Assembly (NCBI RefSeq): GCF_046507575.1
Contig: NZ_JBKFEY010000001.1
Coordinates: 62,001 to 126,000, forward strand
Length of the DNA stretch: 64,000 bases
DNA from: Pontitalea aquivivens
Lineage (GTDB): Bacteria > Pseudomonadota > Alphaproteobacteria > Rhodobacterales > Rhodobacteraceae
Direction: 5' to 3'
This document shows, in pieces, positions 24,455-33,501 of this stretch. Below the pieces are notes generated by a model, which was not told the DNA's origin, did not search any database, and worked only from the letters and a program-made list of their open reading frames with translations. Within the stretch, counting starts at the first letter, position 1; every line of letters begins with the position of its first letter. A program made the translations under genes and the position numbers.

Positions 24455-26032
24455 TCAATCGACGAACAGATAATCGGTCGCGGCGATCTGATGCGCAAGA
24501 TCGGGCGCAATGTCCAGAAACCGCGCCAGCGCCTGGGCATTGGCCCGGGTTTCGGCCCCCTGACGCATCCGCAGGAAGCTGGGGAACTGCGCATCGCGCA
24601 TCCGGTCGCTTTCAAAGCGCAGGTCATAGCGGATCGTCGGCAACAGCCGGTCGATCACCTCTTGTGGGGACCGCTCGCCCGCAAGGCCCACGCGGCGGGC
24701 ATGGCCCAGCAGATAATCATCGCTGAAGTCGCATTCGATTTCCAGGATCCGGGTGGTCGCCTTGTCCGAGGTGAAATCCTGCATCAGATCGAAGGACGAC
24801 GGGTCCAGGCAGATCACCAGCCGGTCGGTGCCGTGAAAGTCGAACAGCATCCGCATCAGCGCGCGGCGGTGGCGGGTGCGCTTGTCCATCGTCGACTGGA
24901 TGCCGCCCAGATCGGGCAGGGGGGTGTTTTCCTCATTGAACAGATATTCCACCACCGGAATCCCGCTCCGGTGCCGGATCTGATGCACCAGGCGCTTGGC
25001 GACATGCCATTTCTTGCACACCACCATCAGCAAGGTCCGTTCCCGGCCCAGGCTGGATTCGGTTTCCCAGAAGCGCGGCGCAAAGCGCCGCCCGATCCGG
25101 CCGCGTCCGGTCAGAAAGCTGTAGAGGCTGCGCCCCTCGTTCGAGATCGGGAATTGCACGCCGGTCTGGGTCCACAGGCTGCCCAGCCGGTCCTTCAGCG
25201 GGCCTGCCTCGGGGCTGATCTTGCGCGCGAACAGGAAATCCTGGCTCAGCAGCATGTCGTAATGGTCGTTGTAGAAGGTCACCGGCATGCCGTAATCGGT
25301 GAACATCAGGAAGGTCTGCGTGCGGGTGCGGATTTCGCGGTCGGGCACCAGATGGCGGACGATGGTCTGAAAGAAGGTTTCATCCGGGATCCAGGAGGTG
25401 CGGAAAAAGCGCATCACATCGGGCCGGTCGCGGCAGAAATCCAGCACCCATTCCACCGTGCGCCGGCGCAGGCACCACCATTGCGATCCGATCATCATCT
25501 GCAGATCCCCGGGGATCGCGCGGGTCAGGCCCAGTTTCTTCTGCCATTCGTAGCTTTTGTAGAACAGCCATTTGCGGGTGCGTTCGTTGAACCAGTGGCG
25601 ATAGATCAGCCGGTCTTCCTTCAGCCCCGTCTTGATCCAGTCCGAGGCGAAGAAATCGAAGCTTTCGATATAATCCACATCCTCGGCATCCAGACAGGCA
25701 TGGGCGAATTCGGCGGTCTTGATCGGCATGCAGTCGCCCGACAGCATGTAGAAATGCGTGGCCTGCGGAAAGGCCGCGATGGCGGCTTTCACCGCCTCCA
25801 GCGTGGCGCCGACCAGGCTCCATTCGCCCCAGCCGCATTTCAGCCGCCGCCGCGCGAAGGTGACCGCGGGATTGTGGCCCAACGCCGCGCGGATGCGGGC
25901 GAAATCGTCACCGCTGGCGCGCGCATCGAAATGGATCGAGACGAAATCGCCTGCGGCAGTCAGCCGCTCGGCCTGACGGATGATCCCGTCGGGGTCCTTG
26001 TGGGTCAGCAGGATGAAAGCGATTTTGGCCAT
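24455..26032 (-). CDS. Core-2/I-branching-type beta-1,6-glycosyltransferase (GT14-like) with C-terminal extension
   Basis: 525 aa. Residues 1-300 resemble Core-2/I-branching N-acetylglucosaminyltransferases: MAKIAFILLTHKD, VSIHFDARAS, RRLKCGWGEWSLVGATLEAV, FYMLSGDCMPIKT and GSQWWCLRRRTVEWVL. The remaining 200 residues form a separate domain (ERTLLMVVCKKWHVAKRL...) that I take to be a DUF5928-type Rhodobacterales extension. The likely substrate is a surface polysaccharide or glycolipid. ATG 26032 is chosen; it is divergent from a sulfotransferase gene across a 139-bp gap and coupled to the HIT gene downstream. Confidence 0.82.
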   Translation of the reverse strand: MAKIAFILLTHKDPDGIIRQAERLTAAGDFVSIHFDARASGDDFARIRAALGHNPAVTFARRRLKCGWGEWSLVGATLEAVKAAIAAFPQATHFYMLSGDCMPIKTAEFAHACLDAEDVDYIESFDFFASDWIKTGLKEDRLIYRHWFNERTRKWLFYKSYEWQKKLGLTRAIPGDLQMMIGSQWWCLRRRTVEWVLDFCRDRPDVMRFFRTSWIPDETFFQTIVRHLVPDREIRTRTQTFLMFTDYGMPVTFYNDHYDMLLSQDFLFARKISPEAGPLKDRLGSLWTQTGVQFPISNEGRSLYSFLTGRGRIGRRFAPRFWETESSLGRERTLLMVVCKKWHVAKRLVHQIRHRSGIPVVEYLFNEENTPLPDLGGIQSTMDKRTRHRRALMRMLFDFHGTDRLVICLDPSSFDLMQDFTSDKATTRILEIECDFSDDYLLGHARRVGLAGERSPQEVIDRLLPTIRYDLRFESDRMRDAQFPSFLRMRQGAETRANAQALARFLDIAPDLAHQIAATDYLFVD

Positions 26033-26171
26033 CGTTAACCGGATCAACAGCAATAGGTATCAGATTTCGCCTAGATACCGCCAATGCCCGTTGAAAAGAC
26101 AGGGGCAGTTTGCTTCAAAGGGCAGGAATTGTCGGTCCGGGCCCCGCCCGCGTGTTTACAGGAGTGATTTG

Positions 26172-26990
26172 ATGGGTTTCCCCGGTACCTGGATGACGGA
26201 AAGCGAAAGCGTCGTGTACCGCGTGGTGCCCAAATGCGCCTGTTCGACCATCGGGCAGATCATGTTCTATTCCGATCACGGGCGTTTTTTTGATGGCGAC
26301 ATCCACGATTCGACCGCGGGGCTGCACAAATGGTCCCAGCCCGAAAGCCAGCCGCTGATCGAGGGGAACGTGCGCACGCACAAATCCTTTGCCTTCACCT
26401 GCGTGCGCAACCCCTATGCGCGTATCCTGTCGTCATTCTTCGACAAGATCGCCGGCATCCAGCGCAATGGAAAACGCTATCGCGGCAATCTGCTGCCGCA
26501 ACTGGCGCAGCGCTACGGGGTGCAGGTCGGCAGCCCGGAAAACGGCTTCGATTTCGACCAGATCGCCAGCTTCCGGCGGTTTTTGCTGTTCGCGCGCGAC
26601 ACGATTCGCTGGCGCCGCCCGATGGAGCCGGACATCCACTGGTCGGCCATGTCGGGCCATATCTCGACCTTCATCGTCAATGGCGGGCGCTATGACCACA
26701 TCTTTTTCACCGAAAAGTTCAATGACGGCATGCAGACCGTTCTGGACGCCATCCAGACGCCGCATCCGGTGGATCTGGGCGCGATCCCGCGGTTCAACGA
26801 AAGCGAAGGCCACGGGCCCAGGCGCGCGCATCCCGTTTCGGCCTATTTCGACGATCTGTCACGCCATCTGGTCTGGGAAATCTACAAGAAGGATTTCCAG
26901 CTGTTCCGCTATGATTTCGACGACCCGGACAACAAATACCCGGTGGGCGACATCGATCTGGATGAGGTGCACGCCAAGCTGGCCGCCTGA
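26172..26990 (+). CDS. Sulfotransferase family protein (PAPS-dependent)
   Basis: 272 aa. The 5'-phosphosulfate loop is PKCACST (residues 20-26), and the 3'-phosphate motif is CVRNPYARILSSF with R79 and S87/S88. This is the sulfotransferase-2 (carbohydrate sulfotransferase) pattern. No signal peptide or membrane helix is visible, so it probably acts in the cytosol on a glycan precursor. ATG 26172 follows GGAG with a 7-nt spacing. It is divergent from the GT14-like glycosyltransferase, which suggests both modify the same glycan. Confidence 0.85.
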   Translation: MGFPGTWMTESESVVYRVVPKCACSTIGQIMFYSDHGRFFDGDIHDSTAGLHKWSQPESQPLIEGNVRTHKSFAFTCVRNPYARILSSFFDKIAGIQRNGKRYRGNLLPQLAQRYGVQVGSPENGFDFDQIASFRRFLLFARDTIRWRRPMEPDIHWSAMSGHISTFIVNGGRYDHIFFTEKFNDGMQTVLDAIQTPHPVDLGAIPRFNESEGHGPRRAHPVSAYFDDLSRHLVWEIYKKDFQLFRYDFDDPDNKYPVGDIDLDEVHAKLAA

Positions 26991-26999
26991 CGCGGCGGC

Positions 27000-27932
27000 C
27001 TAGCCCTTGGTGGTCAGCGCCACGAACACCTCTTCCAGGCCGGGCTGTTCGGATGCCACGTCGCGGATGCGGATGCCGCCTTGCCGGATCGCGTCCAGCA
27101 CCGCCTCGGCGCTGGTCTGTGACCGGCGATAGTGAAAGGCGATCTGCCCGTCCGCGCGGCGTTCCATGGTGATGCCATCAGGCAGGGCGATTGTTTCGGG
27201 GGCCTCGCCTTCGGGTTCGACCACCAGCGCCTTGCCATCCAGCCTGCGCAACAGCGCGGGCGTGGTGTCGCGCACGATCAGCTGGCCGCGGTCGATGATG
27301 GCGATTTCATCGCACATCTCTTCGGCCTCTTCCAGGTAATGCGTGGTCAGGATGATCGTCATGCCCTGCGCATTCAGCCTGCGCACATTGGTCCACAGCA
27401 TGTTGCGCAGTTCGATGTCGACGCCGGCGGTGGGTTCGTCCAGCACCAGAACCTGTGGCCGGTGCACCAGCGCCTTGGCCAGCAACAGCCGCCGTTTCAT
27501 CCCGCCCGACAGGTTGCGCGCATAGGCATCGGCCTGTTCTGTCAGGCCGACCAGATCCAGAATCTCATCCGTCCAGCGGTCGCGGGCGGGCACACCATAC
27601 AGCCCCGCCTGCATTTCCAGCGCCGCGTGGGGGGAAAAGAACGGGTCCATGTTCAGTTCCTGCGGCATTACCCCGATTGCCGCGCGCGACTGGCGGGGGT
27701 TCACATCCTGGTCAAAGCCCCAGATCGTGACCTTGCCGGCGGTCTTGCGCACCAGCCCGGCCAGGATGTTGATCAGCGTGGACTTGCCCGCGCCATTCGG
27801 CCCCAGCAGGCCAAAGATCGATCCGGCCGGGATCGACAGGTCCACGCCTTTCAGCGCCTCTTTCGGGCCCTGCCGGCCGGTTGCCGCATAGGTCTTGCGC
27901 AGACCTTCGATTACAATCGCCTGCCGTTCCAC
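27000..27932 (-). CDS. ABC transporter ATP-binding protein (orphan, YadG-like)
   Basis: 310 aa. Walker A is GPNGAGKST (44-52), the signature LSGGMKRRLLLAKAL lies near 140, Walker B is VLVLDEPTAGVD near 165, and the switch histidine is in LTTHYLEEAEEM. The C-terminal 80 residues (LRRLDGKALVVEPEGEAPE... LEEVFVALTT) are of the DrrA/YadG export type. Such ATPases usually have a permease gene beside them; none is present on either side. The start is GTG 27932. It is convergent with the sulfotransferase gene, whose stop is 10 bp away. Confidence 0.88.
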   Translation of the reverse strand: MERQAIVIEGLRKTYAATGRQGPKEALKGVDLSIPAGSIFGLLGPNGAGKSTLINILAGLVRKTAGKVTIWGFDQDVNPRQSRAAIGVMPQELNMDPFFSPHAALEMQAGLYGVPARDRWTDEILDLVGLTEQADAYARNLSGGMKRRLLLAKALVHRPQVLVLDEPTAGVDIELRNMLWTNVRRLNAQGMTIILTTHYLEEAEEMCDEIAIIDRGQLIVRDTTPALLRRLDGKALVVEPEGEAPETIALPDGITMERRADGQIAFHYRRSQTSAEAVLDAIRQGGIRIRDVASEQPGLEEVFVALTTKG

Positions 27933-28038
27933 CTTGCCCGCCCTTCATCAATCGCTATCATGCGCGCCAAGTTAGGGCGCCCGGCGCCCGACCTCAAGCA
28001 GTGCGCCCCGCAAGGGCCTTTCGAACGGAGCCCCGCCG

Positions 28039-28224
28039 ATGACCATCGCCCCCCCCGAAACCCAGACCGTGACGCGCTGGAAAGTTGCCTGCGACGGGGG
28101 CGAAGGCGCGCTGGGCCATCCGCGCGTCTGGCTGACGATTCCGCATGACACGGGCTTTGTGGACTGCCCCTATTGCGACAAGCGTTTCGTGATCGACCGC
28201 GAACACGCCCACGACGATCACTGA
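28039..28224 (+). CDS. CHCC-type zinc-finger small protein
   Basis: 61 aa. The ligands C18, H27, C43 and C46 (CPYC near the end, then DKRFVIDREHAHDDH) form the zf-CHCC pattern shared with the mitochondrial complex I accessory subunit NDUFS6. Alphaproteobacteria carry it as a small stand-alone protein. A zinc- or complex I-related role is inferred from the family only. ATG 28039 follows ACGGAGCCCCGCCG. It is upstream of polA by 60 bp. Confidence 0.88.
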   Translation: MTIAPPETQTVTRWKVACDGGEGALGHPRVWLTIPHDTGFVDCPYCDKRFVIDREHAHDDH

Positions 28225-28284
28225 TCGCCGGTCGGGTCGCGCCGCCTGCGGCCCCAGGATTGCTGACATGAAGGAGGGCCGGGC

Positions 28285-31125
28285 ATGGGCTTTGGCAAAG
28301 GCTGTCACCTGCATCTGATCGACGGCTCGGCCTTTATCTTCCGCGCCTATCATGCCCTGCCGCCGCTGACGCGCAAGTCCGACGGCCTGCCGGTGGGCGC
28401 GGTGGCGGGTTTCGCCAACATGATCTTCAAGTATATCGAGGATGCCAAGGGCGATGATGCCCCCACCCATGCGGCGGTGATCTTTGACCATTCCTCAAAA
28501 ACCTTTCGCAATGACATCTACCCGGAATACAAGGCCAACCGCCCGGAATTGCCCGAGGATCTGCGTCCGCAGTTTCCGCTGACGCGCGATGCGACGCGGG
28601 CCTTCAACCTGGCCTGCATCGAGGTGCAGGATTATGAGGCCGATGACATCATCGCCACCCTGGCCCGCCAGGCGCGTGACGCGGGCGGGCGCGTGACGAT
28701 CATCTCGTCCGACAAGGACCTGATGCAACTGGTCGGCGGCGGGGTCGAGATGCTGGATGCGATGAAGGGCCTGCGCATCGGCCCGGATGAGGTCGCGGCG
28801 AAATTCGGCGTCGGCCCCGAACGGGTCGTGGATGTGCAGGCGCTGGCGGGCGATTCGGTCGACAACGTGCCCGGCGCGCCGGGCATCGGCATCAAGACGG
28901 CGGCGCTTTTGATCAACGAATATGGCGATCTGGAAACGCTGCTGGACCGCGCCGGCGAAATCAAACAGCCCAGGCGGCGCGAGACCTTGCAGAATTTCGC
29001 CGACCAGATCCGGGTTTCAAAACGCCTGGTGACGCTGTTCGACGAAACCCCGCTGGATTTCGCGCTGGATGATCTTGAGGTGAAGGACCCCGATCCCGCG
29101 CAGCTGATGGAGTTTCTCAACCGCATGGAATTCCGCACGCTGACCAGGCGCGTGGCCGATAAATTCGGGGCCGAACCGCCGCCACCCGCCGCCGTGTCTG
29201 GTGCGCCCGCGGCCAGCGGCGGCGGAACCGGCGCCGAGGGGGGCTTGCCCCCCGCAAAGGCGGTTCCCTTTGACCATGCCGCCTATACCTGCATCCGTGA
29301 TGCGGCCACGCTTTCGGGCTGGCTGGATCAGGCCCGCGCGCGGGGCTGGGTGGCGGTCGATACCGAAACCACCAGCCTGGACGAAATGCGCGCCGAACTG
29401 GTGGGCGTGTCGCTTTGCATCGAGCCGGGGCAGGCCGCCTATATCCCGCTGGGTCACAAGACGGGGGGCGATGATCTGTTCGGCGGCGCGGCGCCGGCGC
29501 CCGACCAGATGCCGCTGGATCAGGCCCTGGCGCTGTTGAAGCCGGTGCTGGAGGATGCCGCGATCCTGAAGATCGGGCAGAACATGAAGTATGACTTCAA
29601 GATATTCGCCCGCCACGGCATCCGCGTCGCGCCCTTCGATGACACGATGCTGATGAGTTATGCGATGTTTTCCGGTCTGCATGGCCATGGCATGGATGCG
29701 CTGGCGCAGGAATATCTGGGCCACAGCCCGATCCCGATCAAGGAACTGCTGGGGTCGGGCAAGGCGCAGATCACCTTTGACCGCGTGCCGGTCGACAAGG
29801 CCACCGCCTATGCCGCCGAGGATGCCGACATCACCCTGCGCCTGTGGCAGGCCTTCCGCCCGCGCCTGCACCGCGAACGGGTAACGACGGTCTATGAAAC
29901 GATGGAACGCCCGCTGGTGCCGGTGCTGGCCGATATGGAAATGGCGGGCGTGCGGGTGGATGCGCAGGTGCTGTCGCGCATGTCGAATGCCTTTGCCCAG
30001 AAGATGGCGGGTCTTGAGTCCGAGATTCAGGACATCGCCGGCCAGCCCTTCAATGTCGGCAGCCCCAAGCAGCTGGGCGAGATCCTGTTTGACCAGCTGG
30101 GCGTGGCGGGCGGGTCCAAGGGCAAGGCGGGCGCCTATTCCACCGGCGCCGACGTGCTGGAAGATATCGCCGCATCCGAAGACAACCCGCGTGCCGCCGA
30201 ACTGGCCGCGCGCGTGCTGGACTGGCGTCAGATCGCCAAGCTGAAATCCACCTATACCGACGCGCTGCAAACCCATGTGAACCCGGAAACGGGCCGGGTG
30301 CATACGTCCTATGTGATCTCGGGGGCGGCGACGGGACGGCTGGCCTCGACCGATCCGAACCTGCAGAACATTCCCGTCCGCTCGGAAGAGGGCCGCCGCA
30401 TCCGCGAGGCTTTCGTGGCGGGCCCCGGCATGCGGATCGTAAGCCTGGATTACAGCCAGATCGAGCTGCGCATCCTCGCCCATGTCGCGGATCTGCCCGC
30501 GATGAAGCAGGCCTTTCGCGACGGCATCGACATTCACGCGATGACCGCGTCGGAAATGTTCGGCGTGCCGCTGGACCAGATGACGTCCGACATCCGCCGT
30601 CAGGCCAAGGCGATCAATTTTGGCGTAATCTACGGCATTTCGGGCTTTGGCCTGGCGCGCAACCTGCGCATTCCCCGGGCCGAGGCGCAGGGCTTTATCG
30701 ACCGTTACTTCGAACGTTTCCCTGGTATCCGAAAATACATGGACGACACGGTGGCCTTCGCCAGGGAAAACGGTTTTGTCCAGACCATTTTCGGCCGCAG
30801 GATCCACACGCCTGAAATCAACGCCAAGGGCCCCGGCGCGGGCTTTGCCAGGCGCGCGGCGATCAATGCGCCGATTCAGGGCGCGGCCGCCGACATCATC
30901 CGCCGCGCCATGGTGCGGATGCCCGCGGCCATCGCAGGCCTGCCCGCGACGATGCTGTTGCAGGTGCATGACGAACTGATCTTTGAGGTCGAGGAAGGCG
31001 CCGCCGATCCGCTGATCGCCGCCGCCCGCGCCACGATGGAAGGGGCGGCGGAACCCGCGCAGCGCCTGTCGATCCCGCTTGTCGTCGACGCGGGCCAGGG
31101 CGCAAGCTGGGCCGAGGCACACTAG
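28285..31125 (+). CDS. polA: DNA polymerase I
   Basis: 946 aa, full three-domain enzyme. The 5'-3' exonuclease covers about 1-295 (LIDGSAFIFRAYHALPP, YEADDIIATLA, GDSVDNVPGAPGIG). The 3'-5' exonuclease covers about 340-530, with D359 and E361 in AVDTETTSLDE, so proofreading residues are kept. The polymerase domain covers about 560-946, with motif A DYSQIELR (D722), the O helix RRQAKAINFGVIYG and motif C VHDE (D896). A low-complexity Pro/Ala/Gly linker lies near residue 300. It handles Okazaki fragment and repair synthesis. Confidence 0.98.
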   Translation: MGFGKGCHLHLIDGSAFIFRAYHALPPLTRKSDGLPVGAVAGFANMIFKYIEDAKGDDAPTHAAVIFDHSSKTFRNDIYPEYKANRPELPEDLRPQFPLTRDATRAFNLACIEVQDYEADDIIATLARQARDAGGRVTIISSDKDLMQLVGGGVEMLDAMKGLRIGPDEVAAKFGVGPERVVDVQALAGDSVDNVPGAPGIGIKTAALLINEYGDLETLLDRAGEIKQPRRRETLQNFADQIRVSKRLVTLFDETPLDFALDDLEVKDPDPAQLMEFLNRMEFRTLTRRVADKFGAEPPPPAAVSGAPAASGGGTGAEGGLPPAKAVPFDHAAYTCIRDAATLSGWLDQARARGWVAVDTETTSLDEMRAELVGVSLCIEPGQAAYIPLGHKTGGDDLFGGAAPAPDQMPLDQALALLKPVLEDAAILKIGQNMKYDFKIFARHGIRVAPFDDTMLMSYAMFSGLHGHGMDALAQEYLGHSPIPIKELLGSGKAQITFDRVPVDKATAYAAEDADITLRLWQAFRPRLHRERVTTVYETMERPLVPVLADMEMAGVRVDAQVLSRMSNAFAQKMAGLESEIQDIAGQPFNVGSPKQLGEILFDQLGVAGGSKGKAGAYSTGADVLEDIAASEDNPRAAELAARVLDWRQIAKLKSTYTDALQTHVNPETGRVHTSYVISGAATGRLASTDPNLQNIPVRSEEGRRIREAFVAGPGMRIVSLDYSQIELRILAHVADLPAMKQAFRDGIDIHAMTASEMFGVPLDQMTSDIRRQAKAINFGVIYGISGFGLARNLRIPRAEAQGFIDRYFERFPGIRKYMDDTVAFARENGFVQTIFGRRIHTPEINAKGPGAGFARRAAINAPIQGAAADIIRRAMVRMPAAIAGLPATMLLQVHDELIFEVEEGAADPLIAAARATMEGAAEPAQRLSIPLVVDAGQGASWAEAH

Positions 31126-31147
31126 GCTTACGGAAAGGGTTCCACCC

Positions 31148-32059
31148 GTGCCCCATGACCACCATCACCCCCACACCCATTTGCCCCGCGCGGCGGGGGA
31201 CCGGCGCATGGCGGCGGCGGTGGCGGTCAATCTGGTGCTGTCCGGCGCGCAGATCATCGGCGGGCTGATCGCGGGGTCCGTCGCGCTGATCGCCGATGGT
31301 GTGCACAACCTGTCGGATGCGGCTGCGCTGGTGCTGGCCTTTGGCGCCCGCCGCCTGACCCGCCGCGCCGCCGACCCGGGGATGAGCTTTGGCTGGGCCC
31401 GCGCCGAGGTGGTGGCGGCGCTGGTCAACTATGTCGCGCTGATCGTCATCGCGCTGTGGCTGCTGGTCGAGGCGGCGGGGCGGCTGGCCGATCCGCCGGG
31501 GGTTGCGGGCTGGGTCGTGGTCTGGCTGGCGGGGCTTGCGTTGCTGGTCGATCTGGTGACGGCGGGGCTGACCTGGCGGCTGGCGCGCGAAAGCCTGAAC
31601 ATCCGCGCGGCCTTTTTGCACAATCTGGCCGATGCGGGGGCCTCGGTCGCGGTGATCATCGGTGGCGGGCTGATCCTGCTGTATGACTGGCGACTGGTCG
31701 ATCCGCTGCTGACCATCGGGATTTCGCTGTTCATCCTGTGGCATGTCGCGGGCGACATTCGTCCCGTGCTGCGCATCCTGATGCTGGGGGCGCCGGTCGC
31801 GCAGGATGTGGCGCAGGTGGTGGCGCGGCTGCGCGCCGAACCGGGCGTGGCAGATGTGCATCATGTCCACCTGTGGCAGATCGATGAACGGCGCACCGCC
31901 TTTCAGGCCCATCTGGTCGTCCGGGATGGTGCCGATTTCGCCGCCGTGATCGCCGGGGCCAAGGCGATGCTGGCGCGCGACTTCGGCCTGACCCACGCCA
32001 CGCTGGAACCCGAAAGCCCCGCCCTGGGCTGTGCCGATCAGGGCGTCGCGGGCTGCTGA
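31148..32059 (+). CDS. Cation diffusion facilitator (zinc/cobalt/cadmium efflux)
   Basis: 303 aa. The metal-catching N-terminus HDHHHPHTH is followed by six membrane helices with the transport-site residues in ADGVHNLSDAAAL and FLHNLADAGAS (H-x3-D and H-x3-D). A C-terminal cytoplasmic domain contains DVHHVHLWQID. It resembles ZitB/CzcD and exports Zn2+ or similar ions by proton exchange. I choose GTG 31148, which follows GGAAAGGG. The last 22 bp overlap, on the opposite strand, the end of the isomerase gene. Confidence 0.92.
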   Translation: MPHDHHHPHTHLPRAAGDRRMAAAVAVNLVLSGAQIIGGLIAGSVALIADGVHNLSDAAALVLAFGARRLTRRAADPGMSFGWARAEVVAALVNYVALIVIALWLLVEAAGRLADPPGVAGWVVVWLAGLALLVDLVTAGLTWRLARESLNIRAAFLHNLADAGASVAVIIGGGLILLYDWRLVDPLLTIGISLFILWHVAGDIRPVLRILMLGAPVAQDVAQVVARLRAEPGVADVHHVHLWQIDERRTAFQAHLVVRDGADFAAVIAGAKAMLARDFGLTHATLEPESPALGCADQGVAGC

Positions 32060-32820
32060 ACCGCCTGCGCGCGCGCCAGCCAGCCAAGACCCGCCATCGT
32101 GTCCCCCGCGGGGATGTATTCGGCGCTGACAAAGCCGGTATAACCATCCCGCTCCAGCCGGGCGAAGAAGGCGTCAAAGTCGATCTGTCCGTCCGCCGGT
32201 TCATGCCGCCCGGGATAGCCCGCAATCTGCACATGGCTGGCGCGTGCCCCATGGCGCGCCCAGGCGCCCGGCACATCGCCGGTGATCCGGTGCGCGTGAT
32301 AGGCATCGAATTGCAGGCGCAGATTGGGCGCGCCGGTCGCATCCAGCACCCGCGCCGCCAGGTCGAAATCACCCAGGAAATAGCCTGGCATGTCGACCGG
32401 GTTGATCGGCTCGATCGTCAGCGCGCGGTCAGGGGCCTGACGTGCCGCCCAGTCCAGATTGCGCAGGAAGGTGTCCTGCGCCCGGCCCCCCGTGGCGCAG
32501 CCCGCCATGATGTGAATCCGCCCCGGGTTCAGCATATCCGCCAGGTCCAGCGCCTGGGCGAATTCCGCGCGAAACCGTGCCTCGGCCCCGGGCAGGGCGG
32601 CACAGCCGCGCCCGCCCGCCGCCCAGTCGGGCACCGGCACGTTCATCAGCGCGAAATCCAGGCCATTGTCATCCAGCCCCGCGCGGATGTCGCGCGCCGG
32701 GGTGTCATAGGGAAACAGCAGTTCCACCGCGCCAAAGCCCGCCGCCCGGGCCGCCGCGAACCGCTGGATCAGGGGCTGTTCGGTGAACAGAAAGGTCAGG
32801 TTCGCGGCAAATCGCGGCAT
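32038..32820 (-). CDS. Hydroxypyruvate isomerase-like TIM-barrel protein
   Basis: 260 aa, xylose-isomerase-like TIM barrel of the Hyi family. Marks are FAANLTFLFTEQPLIQRFAAA at the start, FGAVELLFPYD, LTIEPINPVDMPGYFL (first catalytic Glu), LQFDAYHAHRITGD and YTGFVSAEYIP (second Glu). It probably interconverts hydroxypyruvate and tartronate semialdehyde, or a related sugar acid. That would suit glyoxylate/glycolate metabolism, though glcDEF is 8 kb away. ATG 32820 overlaps the DUF1285 stop (TGATG), so the two are coupled. Confidence 0.87.
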   Translation of the reverse strand: MPRFAANLTFLFTEQPLIQRFAAARAAGFGAVELLFPYDTPARDIRAGLDDNGLDFALMNVPVPDWAAGGRGCAALPGAEARFRAEFAQALDLADMLNPGRIHIMAGCATGGRAQDTFLRNLDWAARQAPDRALTIEPINPVDMPGYFLGDFDLAARVLDATGAPNLRLQFDAYHAHRITGDVPGAWARHGARASHVQIAGYPGRHEPADGQIDFDAFFARLERDGYTGFVSAEYIPAGDTMAGLGWLARAQAVQQPATP

Positions 32821-33431
32821 CAGGACAGCTCGGCCACCGGGATGATCGGAAAGAACGTGCCTTGCGACCACAGGCCCAGCCAGTCCTGCCCCTGATGCGC
32901 GGCGGGACGGGCGATGTCGACCAGCCGGTAAAAGGTCTTGCGGTCGATCAGCGCCTCAAGCCCGCGGCGGATGTGGACATAAGGCGCAGGCGTGCCATCG
33001 GCGCCGCGTTCCACCCGGATCGGGTTGTCGGGGCCTGCGGTGACGGTATCGCCCACATTGGTGGTAAAGCGCAGCGCCTGACCGGCGCCCGTGCCGGTCA
33101 GTTCCACATCGACCGCGACAAAGGGCGCATCGACCACGCGGATGCCCACCTTTTCCACCGGGGTGACCAGGAAATACTTGCCATCCTCCAGCTTCAGGAT
33201 CGAGGCGAACAGCCTGACCAGCGCCGGCCTTCCGATCGGCGTGCCCAGATAGAACCAACTGCCATCGCGGCGGATTTCCATATCCAGGTCGCCGCAAAAC
33301 GGCGGGTTCCACAGATGCACCGGGGGCGGCCCCTTTTTTGCCGCCCGGCCCGCCGCCGCCGCCAGCCCCTCGGCCGAGGGGGCCGCCGGTTGGGGCTTCA
33401 CGTTCTGTTGTGACTTGTCTGTTTCTGTCAT
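32820..33431 (-). CDS. DUF1285-family protein
   Basis: 203 aa. After a low-complexity N-terminus (residues 1-35) comes the DUF1285 core: PPVHLWNPPFCGDLDMEIRRDGSW, LVRLFASILKLEDGKYFLVTPVEK and ALIDRKTFYRLVDIA. Known structures of the family are beta-rich and lack an assigned activity. It is divergent from the MoxR gene across 70 bp and coupled to the isomerase-like gene downstream by a 1-bp overlap. No signal peptide is present. Confidence 0.9.
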   Translation of the reverse strand: MTETDKSQQNVKPQPAAPSAEGLAAAAGRAAKKGPPPVHLWNPPFCGDLDMEIRRDGSWFYLGTPIGRPALVRLFASILKLEDGKYFLVTPVEKVGIRVVDAPFVAVDVELTGTGAGQALRFTTNVGDTVTAGPDNPIRVERGADGTPAPYVHIRRGLEALIDRKTFYRLVDIARPAAHQGQDWLGLWSQGTFFPIIPVAELS

Positions 33432-33501
33432 CCGGGCTTTGCCAATCCGTCGGTTATCGTTATCTCCTGAAGGGGATTATAGCGTGAAGGGGGGCGTTGT
33501 C

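Noticed and set aside
29017..31122. 701-aa minus-strand ORF opposite polA
   Set aside because: The plus strand encodes a complete polA with all catalytic residues; the antisense frame is a composition artefact.
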